The translations under genes and the position numbers were made by a program. This document shows, one piece after another, positions 28,208 through 37,575 of a DNA stretch of 64,000 nucleotides (the stretch's first letter is position 1; every line of letters starts with the position of its first letter). Below the pieces are notes generated by a model. It had not been told where the DNA came from and ran no database searches. It saw only the letters and a list, made by a program, of their open reading frames with translations. Source of the DNA: Thalassotalea sediminis (lineage in GTDB: Bacteria; Pseudomonadota; Gammaproteobacteria; Enterobacterales; Alteromonadaceae). Where the stretch lies: positions 744,001 to 808,000 of the forward strand of contig NZ_AP027361.1 in NCBI RefSeq assembly GCF_030295915.1. Reading direction: 5' to 3'.

Positions 28208-29503
28208 ATGGATATTTTAGCTTCACATGGTTCGATCCTCGTGATGATCGCCGCAGTTGTTGGCTTTTTTATGGCCTGGGGCATAGGAGCCAATGACGTT
28301 GCAAATGCAATGGGTACCTCTGTAGGTTCAAAAGCCTTAACGATAAAACAAGCGATTATTATCGCGATGGTCTTTGAATTTGCCGGCGCCTATCTAGCCG
28401 GAGGAGAGGTTACCTCTACTATACGTAAAGGTATTATTGACCCAAGTTATTTCACTGCTATTCCAGAACAGTTAGTGTTTGGTATGATTGCTGCCCTTTT
28501 AGCAGCAGCAACTTGGTTATTAATTGCATCTATACTAGGCTGGCCAGTATCTACAACGCATTCTATTGTTGGTGCCATCATTGGTTTTGCTGCCATTGGT
28601 GTTAGCCCTGACACTGTGGCTTGGGGTAAAGTGCTTGGAATTGTTGGTAGTTGGATAATCACACCGCTAATTTCTGGGGTTATCGCTTTTATCATCTTTA
28701 ACAGTGCACAAAAGTTAATATTCGATACAGAAAAACCGTTAGATAACGCTAAACGTTATGTACCGTTTTATATGTTTTTAGCTGGCTTCGTGTTGTCTTT
28801 AGTTACTATCAAAAAAGGTCTTAAACATATTGGTTTAGACAACATTGATTTAGGTATCGTAAGTTTCGAATTGGATGGAGCGGGGGGTTATTACCTTGCT
28901 GTTATTGTTGCCGTTATTGTAGCGCTAATTGGTAAGTTTTTTATTACTCGACTACGTTTTGAACAAGATGCTGATAAGTCAGCGCATTATGCTAACGTAG
29001 AGAAAGTATTTGCTACCTTGATGGTTGTTACTGCATGTTGTATGGCGTTTGCACATGGTTCAAATGATGTTGCAAATGCGATTGGTCCTCTTGCGGCAGT
29101 GGTCAGCATTATTGATAACGGCGGTGAAATTGTTAAGAAATCACCGTTAGTATGGTGGATTTTACCGTTAGGTGGTTTAGGTATTGTTGCTGGTTTGGCT
29201 ATCTTTGGTCATCGGGTAATTGCTACAATAGGTAAAGGTATTACACATTTAACGCCAAGCCGCGGTTTTGCCGCTGAATTAGCAGCAGCATGTACCGTTG
29301 TTATTGCGTCTGGTGCTGGCTTACCTATTTCAACCACTCAAACGCTTGTTGGGGCGGTGTTAGGTGTTGGTATGGCACGTGGAATAGCCGCGATTAATTT
29401 AAGTGTTGTAAGAAATATTGTTGTATCTTGGGTTATTACCCTACCAGTAGGTGCAGGTTTATCTATTCTTATCTTCTGGACATTGCGAAGCATATTCACT
29501 TAG
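28208..29503 (+). CDS. PiT-family inorganic phosphate transporter
   Basis: 431 residues with about ten to eleven TM segments and the duplicated PiT signature: GANDVANAMGTSVGSKALT near 28-46 and HGSNDVANAIGPLAAV near 283-298. It moves metal-phosphate complexes by proton or sodium symport at the inner membrane with low affinity and complements the high-affinity Pst system nearby. It lacks a PHO box and shares the DUF47 operon, so it is probably not induced by phosphate starvation. AGGA precedes the ATG. Confidence 0.93.
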   Translation: MDILASHGSILVMIAAVVGFFMAWGIGANDVANAMGTSVGSKALTIKQAIIIAMVFEFAGAYLAGGEVTSTIRKGIIDPSYFTAIPEQLVFGMIAALLAAATWLLIASILGWPVSTTHSIVGAIIGFAAIGVSPDTVAWGKVLGIVGSWIITPLISGVIAFIIFNSAQKLIFDTEKPLDNAKRYVPFYMFLAGFVLSLVTIKKGLKHIGLDNIDLGIVSFELDGAGGYYLAVIVAVIVALIGKFFITRLRFEQDADKSAHYANVEKVFATLMVVTACCMAFAHGSNDVANAIGPLAAVVSIIDNGGEIVKKSPLVWWILPLGGLGIVAGLAIFGHRVIATIGKGITHLTPSRGFAAELAAACTVVIASGAGLPISTTQTLVGAVLGVGMARGIAAINLSVVRNIVVSWVITLPVGAGLSILIFWTLRSIFT

Positions 29504-29520
29504 TTAAGCTGTTAATATAT

Positions 29521-29550
29521 AAAAAATGCCAGCAAATGCTGGCATTTTTT
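29521..29550. terminator. Bidirectional terminator, Pit / ppiC
   Basis: AAAAAATGCCAGC / GCTGGCATTTTTT perfect 13-bp stem with an AAAT loop between the convergent genes. Confidence 0.9.
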
Positions 29551-29585
29551 TAGCTCATATTTAATCAATAAGCCGATGTATTCTA

Positions 29586-29870
29586 TTATTTATCTGTGCG
29601 CTTTGTCACTTCAATTAAATGGTAGCCAAACTGGGTTTTTACTGGCCCTTGAACACTATTCAATGCGGCATTAAAAACGACTTGATCAAATTCCTTTACC
29701 ATTTGTCCACGACTAAAAGAACCTAAAGCACCACCTTGCAATTTAGAGGGGCAATTTGAATGTTGCTTTGCAACGGTTTCAAAATCAGTACCAGACTCAA
29801 TTTCCGACTTAAGTTGTTTACAAAGCTCTTCGTTATCTACCAAAATATGGCGTGCTGTAGCGGTGATCAT
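29586..29870 (-). CDS. ppiC: Parvulin peptidyl-prolyl isomerase PpiC
   Basis: 94 residues, one parvulin domain and nothing else, matching E. coli PpiC (93). Motifs ATARHILV, CPSKLQGGALGSFSRGQM and KTQFGYHLIEV are family hallmarks. There is no signal peptide, so it should be cytoplasmic. It catalyses cis-trans isomerisation at prolines. AGGAA precedes the ATG. Monocistronic. Confidence 0.95.
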   Translation of the reverse strand: MITATARHILVDNEELCKQLKSEIESGTDFETVAKQHSNCPSKLQGGALGSFSRGQMVKEFDQVVFNAALNSVQGPVKTQFGYHLIEVTKRTDK

Positions 29871-30139
29871 TTTTATTCCTTTAACTGATGCTGCTTATCG
29901 AAACATTACCGTATTTTCATTTTGAGTCAAACCGATTTTTTTGAATAACGATATAAAAATCAGTTTGTTGTACACATGTACTAACTTGTTTTTTATAAGT
30001 AATAATGGGAAGCATATGCTTGAAATAACATCATCAACATATGACGACGAAAAAAATTAAATAAATTTCAAACTATTTATATCGTGTTATCGTCTTTATA
30101 GGTAACGAAGCGATAATATTAAGAAAAATAGGAATATGC

Positions 30140-30688
30140 GTGTTCGAAAGAAGCGATGAAACGCTAGTAAAGCAAGCGCTAACAGGTAAAAAATCTGCCT
30201 GGATAACCTTAGTAAAGCGACATGAAAAAGCCTTGTATAACTATGCACTACGTATGGTTAGTAATCGAGAAGATGCCCTTGATTTGATGCAAGATGTTTT
30301 TGTGGCCATTTTTCGCAACTTATCTTCTTTTCGAGGTGATAGCCCTTTTAAAGGATGGATGTTTAAGATTGCACACTATCGATGTATCGAGTTTTATCGT
30401 CGAAGAAAACCAACAAAATCACTTGATGATGAGCCAGAACAAGAAGATATTGATGAGGATACTTGTCCTGAAAAACACATGACAAACGGACGTATAAAAC
30501 TTGATATACAGCATGCTTTGCAAAAACTACCCGTAAATCAAAAGATAGTCGTGGAATTGAAGTTTTTTCAACATGCAACGTTTGATGAAATCGCTTACCA
30601 ATTGGGTATCTCAATAAATACCGCTAAATCTAGACTTTATAGTGGTTTAGATAAGTTGAAAGAATATGTGGAGTTGGATTATGTCTAA
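30140..30688 (+). CDS. ECF-type sigma-70 factor
   Basis: 182 residues. Region 2 (LYNYALRMVSNREDALDLMQ then FVAIFRNLSSFRG, about 32-70), an acidic linker (DDEPEQEDIDED) and region 4 (LQKLPVNQKIVVELKFFQ, then FDEIAYQLGISINTAKSRL). This directs RNA polymerase to a small dedicated regulon. GTG start with GGAA nearby; the ATG four bases before is out of frame. Its stop overlaps the start of an anti-sigma-like membrane protein by eight bases. The ECF group cannot be named by eye. Confidence 0.93.
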   Translation: MFERSDETLVKQALTGKKSAWITLVKRHEKALYNYALRMVSNREDALDLMQDVFVAIFRNLSSFRGDSPFKGWMFKIAHYRCIEFYRRRKPTKSLDDEPEQEDIDEDTCPEKHMTNGRIKLDIQHALQKLPVNQKIVVELKFFQHATFDEIAYQLGISINTAKSRLYSGLDKLKEYVELDYV

Positions 30689-31385
30689 AAAAAATGACAT
30701 TGAACGTGATGACTCAGCACTAGAGCATGCGTTTAGCGAATGGCTCACGAATAAGGAATCACGTAGCCGTAATAAAGAAACGCTCGACTCGTCTCCCGTT
30801 TGGCATCAAAGAGCCTTAGTTGCTGAGCAAGTAGAGCATTTCGCTGAAGTGACAGCTGATGAGCAAGTACCTGAATGGGATAGAGGAGCAAGCTTTGAAA
30901 GTGATAGCCGTCCTTGGTGGCAATGGCAAGGGTTACCCGCAATGTCTTTTGCTTGCTCATTATTTGCCATGTCATTAGTACTCTTTAATGTTGAAGTGAA
31001 TATTCAAGAGCAAGGAGTGACGATTAGCTTTGCTGGGAATAACCAGGCAAAAACGTCACAGTATGTTGAAACGTTACTCGACCAAAAATTGCAAAGTTTT
31101 GCAAATGAGCAACAAGTTGTATTGGCAAATTATGCTGCTGATATTAGTGCGAAGCAGCAAGAAGGGAACTTACAATTGGCGAGTTATATATTGGGCGCTT
31201 CGCGTCAAGAACGCAAAGAAGATATGAACGACTTCATTAAATACATCAATGATCAGCGACAAGATGATCAATTAGACCAACAATTAAAATTTAAACGTTT
31301 CGCTGAAACAATACTTTATCAAAGTGCGAGTATCTCGCCTGTAAAAAATGATGTTAGTTCGACTAACTGGATTACTGAGGAGTAA
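30681..31385 (+). CDS. Putative membrane-bound anti-sigma factor
   Basis: 234 residues from ATG 30681, inside the end of the sigma gene, with GGAG seven bases upstream. The N-terminal cytoplasmic part (1-80) is charged, one TM lies at about 86-105 (PAMSFACSLFAMSLVLF), and the C-terminal part is Gln-rich and probably periplasmic. No HxxxCxxC zinc motif is visible, so it is not a standard ZAS anti-sigma. The call rests on translational coupling to an ECF gene and on topology; I do not recognise the sequence. Confidence 0.65.
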   Translation: MSKKNDIERDDSALEHAFSEWLTNKESRSRNKETLDSSPVWHQRALVAEQVEHFAEVTADEQVPEWDRGASFESDSRPWWQWQGLPAMSFACSLFAMSLVLFNVEVNIQEQGVTISFAGNNQAKTSQYVETLLDQKLQSFANEQQVVLANYAADISAKQQEGNLQLASYILGASRQERKEDMNDFIKYINDQRQDDQLDQQLKFKRFAETILYQSASISPVKNDVSSTNWITEE

Positions 31386-31388
31386 ATC

Positions 31389-32330
31389 ATGAAAAAATTC
31401 GCAACCATGGCCTTATGCACGGCACTATCAGGTGTAATATCGGGCGCGACATTAGCGCAACCAAGTGACGAGTTTACGTCGATGCATAAGCAATTAGCGA
31501 TCATGAGTAAAATTATTAAGTCTGCGTCTGCGCAAGAACAAAAAGGCAAACCAATCGCAATTAATCGCGTTGAGAGTACCTACCTTAAAGGCCAGGGTGT
31601 ATTGTTTACCATTAGCTCAGGTTCGTATAGAAGTCATTGGGGGGATTTTAGCTTTTCAATGTCGGAAAGAGCCCCCCTTCCACCATTAGCTCCAATAGCA
31701 CCATTGCCGCCTGTTTCTGATATTGAATTTAACGATGCAATCACTGTTGAAACAGAATTAAAAGTCGCAGAAGCGATGGAAAAGGCCGCCAGTGGGTATG
31801 AGCAAGCAATGGAAGCGTTACAACACGATCGAGAGAAATATCGAGATATTAGAGAAGAGCGTCGCGATACATCTTATGCGCTCCGTGAAGTAGAACGTGA
31901 ATTAAGAGATCACGAATACCAATTACGAAGAGCCGATAAAGAATCAAAAGCTGAACTGGAATCTGCAGTTAAATCATTAAAGGAACAAAAAGAAAAGTTA
32001 AAGGGCCAAGCTAAGGTATTAGAAAAGCAAGTTAAGGAAGTGAGAAAAGCGCAATTAGCTAAACAAGCAGAACGTGAAAAAGAGCGTGTTACTTACTATC
32101 AATCATTGTCTCACTCCTTGGCCGAAACATTTTGCTTGTATGGCAATGGTTTAAAAGCTGTACCTAAGAATGAAAATGTAAATTTAATTATTCAATCTGG
32201 AGGGGCAAGAGAAGCCAATCGATATAAAGATCGCGTCATTGTCCTTAGTAAAAAAGATATCAGTGCTTGCGCTGGGGATGATATAAATACTAAACAGTTA
32301 CTCGCCAAGTCTAAAAGCTACGAATTTTAG
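31389..32330 (+). CDS. Secreted coiled-coil protein of unknown function in the ECF operon
   Basis: 313 residues. Signal peptide MKKFATMALCTALSGVISGATLA, a beta-type segment (about 50-95), a proline-rich hinge PLPPLAPIAPLPP, a long highly charged coiled coil (about 120-235, with RDHEYQLRRADKESKAELE) and a globular C-terminus with two cysteines (FCLYG, SACAG). It should be periplasmic. It starts three bases after the putative anti-sigma gene with a GAGGAG ribosome site. The operon position suggests a sensor, effector or protected target of the sigma pathway. No family is recognised. Confidence 0.8.
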   Translation: MKKFATMALCTALSGVISGATLAQPSDEFTSMHKQLAIMSKIIKSASAQEQKGKPIAINRVESTYLKGQGVLFTISSGSYRSHWGDFSFSMSERAPLPPLAPIAPLPPVSDIEFNDAITVETELKVAEAMEKAASGYEQAMEALQHDREKYRDIREERRDTSYALREVERELRDHEYQLRRADKESKAELESAVKSLKEQKEKLKGQAKVLEKQVKEVRKAQLAKQAEREKERVTYYQSLSHSLAETFCLYGNGLKAVPKNENVNLIIQSGGAREANRYKDRVIVLSKKDISACAGDDINTKQLLAKSKSYEF

Positions 32331-32348
32331 TTAGCCATGCCGCAGAGG

Positions 32349-32387
32349 TTCACCGCTTTACCATGAGTGGTGAATCTTTTTATTTTT
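32349..32387 (+). terminator. Terminator of the ECF cassette
   Basis: TTCACCGCT / AGTGGTGAA stem with one G-T pair and an 8-nt loop, followed by TCTTTTTATTTTT, 19 bases after the third gene. Confidence 0.75.
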
Positions 32388-32484
32388 GCAACTCAAATGA
32401 CACAAGCGTTAATCATCAAGTGCTATTTCAGTAATTTTCAGAATGTTTTGTTTATTTAAGTTAAAGTCGAAGCTGTGCTGCCAG

Positions 32485-32880
32485 TTAGCCTTCGATAGGT
32501 AACGACTCTTTGTCTTCACGCTTGTCTGCAAACTGATAAGCTGGGCTATCTTCGAAATAAGAAAGAAATACATGTAACTTATCGCTTAGTATTGTTGATA
32601 ACTCATATAGTTCGTTTCTTTTTTTGCCACAACTTCTGTTAGTCACCGTGTTACTGCTTTTCGCTAATATTGATGAATAATGCTGTGATGAGCTAAAGAG
32701 TGTTGAACTTTGAATACCTTGAGGTGCAACGTTAGGTAGTAAAAACGCATAGTTGTTTTTTGTGAGGGTATTATCCATGGCTTGAATTGCATTTTCTGGG
32801 GTTGCATTTGAACTGCCAGACATTAAAAAAAGTAAACCTATACTACTTTTAATAAGCAATTGCTTTGTCAACGATTCCAT
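32485..32880 (-). CDS. Small exported protein of unknown function
   Basis: 131 residues. An N-terminal hydrophobic signal (LLIKSSIGLLFLMSGSSNA) ends in a likely cleavage site, and the mature part of about 104 residues has a single cysteine (NRSCGKKRNELYELS). AGAGGAT before the ATG is a good ribosome site. I recognise no family. It sits alone between the ECF cassette and glcB on the glcB strand. Confidence 0.65.
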   Translation of the reverse strand: MESLTKQLLIKSSIGLLFLMSGSSNATPENAIQAMDNTLTKNNYAFLLPNVAPQGIQSSTLFSSSQHYSSILAKSSNTVTNRSCGKKRNELYELSTILSDKLHVFLSYFEDSPAYQFADKREDKESLPIEG

Positions 32881-33004
32881 TGTTTTATCCTCTCGCCAAA
32901 ATTACACACGTTTACTTCCTAATAACATGCGATCTAACATTCGTTACATTTTGACTTTAATTGTAATAACTCGTAAATGCTAATGCTTTGGGATAAGCGG
33001 TAGG

Positions 33005-33038
33005 AATATTGAGACTAACCGTAGTTAGCCTCAATATT
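33005..33038 (-). terminator. Hairpin downstream of glcB
   Basis: AATATTGAG-A-CTAAC / GTTAG-C-CTCAATATT, a 14-pair stem with one mismatch and a CGTA loop, eight bases after the malate synthase stop. It lacks a clear T run on the glcB strand, so it may act mainly as a 3'-end stabiliser. Confidence 0.6.
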
Positions 33039-33046
33039 TACAAGGG

Positions 33047-35248
33047 TTACGTCGTAACTGCTTCGAGTTTTAATTGTTTATTAAGTTTTTTTGCTCGTAT
33101 TCTGTATTGATGCAGTAGCGGTTCCGTATAACCATTTGGTTGTACTTCTCCTTGAAGCACCAATGCCTTTGCTGCATTAAACGCTAAGTTGTCTTCAAGA
33201 TTACTGCACATAGGTTGGTAAAGCGGATCATGACTATTTTGTTCGTCCACTATTTTTGCCATTTTAGCAAAACTTTTTTCAACGTCACTAAGCTGACAAA
33301 TACCATGTTTTAACCAATTGGCGACATGTTGACTTGAAATTCTCAATGTAGCTCTGTCTTCCATCAAACCAACGTTATTAATATCGGGTACTTTAGAGCA
33401 ACCAATACCCTGGTCAATCCATCGAACTACATAGCCAAGGATCCCTTGAATATTGTTATCTAACTCGTCTGAGATTTCTGCTCTACTCCAGTTGGTATTA
33501 GATGCCAGTGGTATTCTAAGCATTTCATCAATAGATGCTGGTGTTCGAGTTTGTAACTGTTCTTGTATTTTGAACACATTTTTTTGATGATAATGTAACG
33601 CATGTAATGTCGCAGCAGTTGGTGAGGGAACCCATGCTGTATTAGCGCCAGCTTCTACGTGATTGATTTTGGTGCTAAGCATATCTGCCATATTATCAGG
33701 TATCGGCCACATGCCTTTACCTATTTGAGCTTTGCCTGAAAGGCCACAACTTAGCCCGATATCTACATTACTATTCTCATAAGCTGAAATCCAAGGAGTA
33801 TGCTTTATCGCATTTTTTCTTTCCATTGGCCCCGCTGACATTGAGGTATGTATTTCATCTCCCGTTCTGTCTAGAAAGCCAGTGTTGATAAAAACAACGC
33901 GCTCTTTCGCTTGATATATACAAGCTTTTAAGTTGACGCTCGTCCGTCTTTCTTCATCCATTATGCCCATCTTTATGGTGTTTTTAGGAAGGCTTAAAGC
34001 ACGCTCAACACGGCCAAATAGTTCGTTTGCGAAAGAAACCTCGTCAGGGCCATGCATTTTCGGCTTTACAATATAAATAGATTGCTGCCTACTGTTGGTT
34101 AACGCACTTTTGTTTAGTAAGTCATAGAGTGCAATAGTTGACGTTATCATCGCATCAAGTATGCCTTCATAAACGGGATCACCGTTAGTCGTTAACACGG
34201 CATCGTTTTGCATCAAATGACCGACATTACGTACAAACATTAAACTTCTACCACTTAGCACTAATGGATGTCCATTCATATCTGTGTAGTCTCTATCATC
34301 AGCCATAGTGCGCAGGAAGTGTTGATTGTTTTTAACGACCTTCGTTGATAAGCGTCCTTGGTTTAACCCTAACCAATTACGGTAGGCGACAATCTTATCT
34401 TCTGCATCAACGGTCGCTACAGAGTCTTCGCAATCCATAATGGTGGTTAATGCTGATTCTAATGTAATATCGCTAATACCTGCTAAATCACGCGCAGCAA
34501 TGTCACTGTTTGCGGCAAAATTTATTTCAAAACGTAAGCCATTATGAGCGAATAACAAGCATGTAGGGTTAGATATTTGCCCTTGAAATCCTTTTAACTG
34601 ACCCGGATCACTTAATAAAACTGTTTGCTGATCAGCTAATGTGACTACTAATTGCTTTTCTTTCAGTTGATAATTGACTGCTTGTTGGTGTGAACCATTG
34701 GTTAGTGGTAATGCGTAATCAAGAAATTGTCTTCCATATCGAATAACTTGTTGACCACGTATTGGGTTATAGTTTTTTGATTTTTCCGCACCATCTTCGT
34801 CTGATATTACGTCTGTGCCATATAGTGCGTCGTATAAGCTTCCCCACCTAGCATTTACAGCATTTAATGCAAATCGTGCATTTGTGATTGGAACTACAAG
34901 CTGAGGCCCTGCCATAACGGCAAGTTCGTCATCAACATTTTCAGTACTTATTGTGAAGTCATCAATTTTAGGGGTTAGGTAACCAATTTCTGTTAAGAAC
35001 TTTTTGTACTTATCAAGGTTATTAGCATCGTTACTTGATACTTGGTGCCATGCGGTAATCGATTGTTGTAATTTATCTCTGGTTTGCAATAGCGCCTTAT
35101 TAATTGGAGTAAGATCTTCAACAATTAAGGAAAACTGCTGCCAAAAGTCATGGGATGTTAAGGGTAAATCAACTAAGACCTCATGCTCAATAAATTCATA
35201 AAGGCATGTTGCAATTTGTAGTCCTGCGATATGTGTGCGCTCAGTCAT
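33047..35248 (-). CDS. glcB: Malate synthase G
   Basis: 733 residues, the length of the monomeric G isoform and much longer than isoform A. Motifs NARWGSLYDALYGTDVI, ITLESALTTIMDCEDSVATV, VKPKMHGPDEVSFANELFG and MGIMDEERRTSVNLKACI match. It condenses glyoxylate with acetyl-CoA to malate. Ribosome site GAGGAG. In this locus it completes the glyoxylate bypass with the isocitrate lyase encoded 2.7 kb away and could also use glyoxylate derived from glycolate. Confidence 0.96.
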   Translation of the reverse strand: MTERTHIAGLQIATCLYEFIEHEVLVDLPLTSHDFWQQFSLIVEDLTPINKALLQTRDKLQQSITAWHQVSSNDANNLDKYKKFLTEIGYLTPKIDDFTISTENVDDELAVMAGPQLVVPITNARFALNAVNARWGSLYDALYGTDVISDEDGAEKSKNYNPIRGQQVIRYGRQFLDYALPLTNGSHQQAVNYQLKEKQLVVTLADQQTVLLSDPGQLKGFQGQISNPTCLLFAHNGLRFEINFAANSDIAARDLAGISDITLESALTTIMDCEDSVATVDAEDKIVAYRNWLGLNQGRLSTKVVKNNQHFLRTMADDRDYTDMNGHPLVLSGRSLMFVRNVGHLMQNDAVLTTNGDPVYEGILDAMITSTIALYDLLNKSALTNSRQQSIYIVKPKMHGPDEVSFANELFGRVERALSLPKNTIKMGIMDEERRTSVNLKACIYQAKERVVFINTGFLDRTGDEIHTSMSAGPMERKNAIKHTPWISAYENSNVDIGLSCGLSGKAQIGKGMWPIPDNMADMLSTKINHVEAGANTAWVPSPTAATLHALHYHQKNVFKIQEQLQTRTPASIDEMLRIPLASNTNWSRAEISDELDNNIQGILGYVVRWIDQGIGCSKVPDINNVGLMEDRATLRISSQHVANWLKHGICQLSDVEKSFAKMAKIVDEQNSHDPLYQPMCSNLEDNLAFNAAKALVLQGEVQPNGYTEPLLHQYRIRAKKLNKQLKLEAVTT

Positions 35249-35571
35249 AGTGACTCCTCAATTTAACAATGAACGTTGTAAGGGAGAAAGTTTTCATTGT
35301 TGCTATCAGTCTTTAGTAAGCATGAATGTAGTCAGTTCGATTACGCGATTCAATAGCACTAAAGTCTACGAGTGTTCGTTTGACGCCTGTGTGGCTAAAA
35401 AACAGATAACAAATGTGGTTTTAAATTGTTGATATTTAATGTTTTTAATGTTTTTGTGATTATATAGGGTATTGAACATTATCTTTTGTGATAACTAGTA
35501 TTCATAGTGTGAATATGGTTTTGTTTGGATATAATTTATGGTGAATAATTGCATTATTTAAATTATCGTTG
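35249..35571. other. AT-rich intergenic region between lrgB and glcB
   Basis: 323 bases separate the lrgB stop from the glcB start. I see no convincing gene, terminator or tandem repeat. It presumably holds the glcB promoter. The frame at 35235-35432 has no ribosome site and looks accidental. Confidence 0.5.
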
Positions 35572-36270
35572 CTAACCTAGAAGCTGGCTAAGTTGCTGAA
35601 TTATTGTTGGCGATATTATGGCCGTAATGGTAGCTGAGGTAATTAAGGCTAATGAACCGTAAGCTGCATGCTCAAAAGATAATTGGCTAATAGTGGCAGT
35701 ACCCAAAACATGACTCGCCGCACCTATCGCTATGCCTTGTGCCTTCGGTGAATTTACGCCAATAAACGTTAACCAACTAACGCCAAATAATGCACCGAAT
35801 AGCCCTGCCAATATTATGGCGAATGCTGTGATTGCTTGATTACCTTGTAATTGCTCTGTTGTCGCTAGCGCTATGGGAGTAGTAATGGACTTTAAGGCAA
35901 TAGAGACCGAAATACTGTATTCTTCTGTGATAATAAATGTGAGTAAAAAGCTCACAGCTACAACTAGAGCAGCACCAACAGTTAATAGAATTGCGATGCT
36001 TTTCCATTGTTTTTTCATTGTGTGTAGTTGCTGATATAAGGGGTACCCTAGTGCAACAACTGCAGGCTGTAGAAGCCAGGTAAGAATTTCAGTATTGTCA
36101 TGATAATCAGGGTAATTGATTTGCAATAATTGTAAGGTTGCAATGAGTATTAATACAGTCAAAAGCATTGGGTTTAACCATACTTTATTTAAGCGTTGCT
36201 GCAGTTGTGCGAAAGCTTGATAGGTAACAATAGTGATCGCACAAAATAAAAGTGAATTGACTAATGACAT
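35572..36270 (-). CDS. lrgB: LrgB/CidB-family membrane protein
   Basis: 232 residues with about seven hydrophobic segments and the LrgB signature (LKSITTPIALATTEQLQG, then GIAIGAASHVLGTATISQL). LrgAB/CidAB were described as holin-antiholin pairs, but homologues have been shown to move small organic acids: PftAB carries pyruvate in Bacillus and the plant LrgAB fusion PLGG1 carries glycolate and glycerate. The start is ATG 36270, one base past the lrgA stop; the longer frame lies inside lrgA. The setting among glyoxylate-cycle genes favours transport. Confidence 0.9.
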   Translation of the reverse strand: MSLVNSLLFCAITIVTYQAFAQLQQRLNKVWLNPMLLTVLILIATLQLLQINYPDYHDNTEILTWLLQPAVVALGYPLYQQLHTMKKQWKSIAILLTVGAALVVAVSFLLTFIITEEYSISVSIALKSITTPIALATTEQLQGNQAITAFAIILAGLFGALFGVSWLTFIGVNSPKAQGIAIGAASHVLGTATISQLSFEHAAYGSLALITSATITAIISPTIIQQLSQLLG

Positions 36271-36271
36271 A

Positions 36272-36622
36272 TTAACACTCAGCTTTATTTTCTTGTTTTT
36301 GAGCAAACCATCCAACAAAGGTAAGTAATAACCAAGTGGTAAAAAAGGTAATGGCAACCATCGTGATGCCATAAGATTTTATCAAATCATAGTGCTCAAT
36401 AATGCCTACACCCGCAGGAACAAAACATACGCCCATATGTTTAAGTATCCAGCTGATACTTTGTTCTAAACGTTTATCATCAATTACATTGTAATGGAGT
36501 GCTAATGTGAAGACGATCATGCCATACAAACTAGGCGGTAAACCACCTAACAAGGTATGAAGACCATAACCTAAAAGTAGGCATGAAAGTATAGCAACAA
36601 CGGCATAAAGTGATTGGGGCAT
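36272..36622 (-). CDS. lrgA: LrgA/CidA-family membrane protein
   Basis: 116 residues with four TM segments and the LrgA motif LGGLPPSLYGMIVFTLAL and HMGVCFVPAGVGIIEHYDLI. It pairs with LrgB. It starts five bases after the LysR regulator stop and ends one base before the lrgB start, so lysR-lrgA-lrgB reads as one operon. Function as above: holin-like or, more likely here, half of a small-carboxylate transporter. Confidence 0.9.
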   Translation of the reverse strand: MPQSLYAVVAILSCLLLGYGLHTLLGGLPPSLYGMIVFTLALHYNVIDDKRLEQSISWILKHMGVCFVPAGVGIIEHYDLIKSYGITMVAITFFTTWLLLTFVGWFAQKQENKAEC

Positions 36623-36627
36623 GTTAA

Positions 36628-37575
36628 TTACCGACTATCAGTATGTTCATTTGCTGCCTCAATCACGAGTTGCCTAAACCATACATGGCTAGCATCATGA
36701 TGCAATAATGGGCTCCAAATCATTTTGAGTTCAATGTCTGGTATCTCAAAAGGAGGTTTTAAAATAGTGTAATTAGCATCATCTTTATGCAACATTGCTG
36801 CTTTTGAAGGTAAAGTTGCCACTAAACCGTCTTCGTATGCGAGCTGCATCGCAACATGGTAACTTCGTGTGAACACTTTTATATCACGCTTCTTCCCCAG
36901 ACGAGCTAGAGCTTCATCAACCCATCCAAGCTTTTGTACATCTTTAGGATCCATGCCGACCCCCACACCAAAACCAGTTTTAGATACCCAAACATGCTTT
37001 GAGGCTAAGTAACTATTTAGGTTAAATTTAGTGACAACATCATTATCTGCGCTCAACAGGCAAGAAAAACCATCACGCCAAATTGTTTTTTGATGGAACG
37101 ACTGAGGCAACTCTTCAAAACGGTTAATTGCCATATCAATTTTTCCGGCTTCAACATCGTGAAAATTAACATCACTTGGCGTCATAATATCAATGGTTAC
37201 GTTGGGTGCAATTTGGTTCACTTTCCGCAAAAGAACAGGTAATAATGTTGATGCTGCGTAGTCACTTGCCATAATTCTAAATACGCGTTGACTACTTTTT
37301 TCATCGAACTCCTCTTCACCTTGTAGTGCTTCTTCTAGCTCTAATAATATTTTTCTAATCATTGGAGATAGGGCACGTGCACGCTCTGTAGGAACCATTC
37401 CGTCAGATGTTCTTACTAAAATAGGATCATTAAAGAGTGTTCTTAACCTCTTGAGGCCATTACTCATAGCAGGTTGCGTAATGTTTAATTGGCTTGCGGC
37501 CCGAGTAACATTTTTTTCACGCAGCAGTACATCTAAATAAATGAGTAAGTTAAGGTCAATTTTTGAAATATTCAT
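36628..37575 (-). CDS. LysR-family regulator of the glyoxylate/lrgAB locus
   Basis: 315 residues. The N-terminal winged helix is LNLLIYLDVLLREKNVTRAA then SQLNITQPAMSNGLKRLR (about 8-45), followed by a periplasmic-binding-like effector domain. The start is ATG 37575 (MNISKIDLN), as the upstream extension is hydrophobic and atypical. It is divergent from aceA across 329 bases and cotranscribed with lrgAB. The classic LysR arrangement predicts control of aceA, its own operon and perhaps glcB, with a small carboxylate as effector (inference). Confidence 0.9.
   Translation of the reverse strand: MNISKIDLNLLIYLDVLLREKNVTRAASQLNITQPAMSNGLKRLRTLFNDPILVRTSDGMVPTERARALSPMIRKILLELEEALQGEEEFDEKSSQRVFRIMASDYAASTLLPVLLRKVNQIAPNVTIDIMTPSDVNFHDVEAGKIDMAINRFEELPQSFHQKTIWRDGFSCLLSADNDVVTKFNLNSYLASKHVWVSKTGFGVGVGMDPKDVQKLGWVDEALARLGKKRDIKVFTRSYHVAMQLAYEDGLVATLPSKAAMLHKDDANYTILKPPFEIPDIELKMIWSPLLHHDASHVWFRQLVIEAANEHTDSR

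Noticed and set aside
30060-30140. ECF autoregulated promoter before the sigma gene
   Set aside because: I looked for a GGAAC-type -35 with a matching -10 and found no clear pair, so I do not claim one.
35235-35432. 65-codon frame between glcB and lrgB
   Set aside because: It overlaps the glcB start, lacks a ribosome site and has no hydrophobic or domain pattern; looks accidental in AT-rich intergenic DNA.
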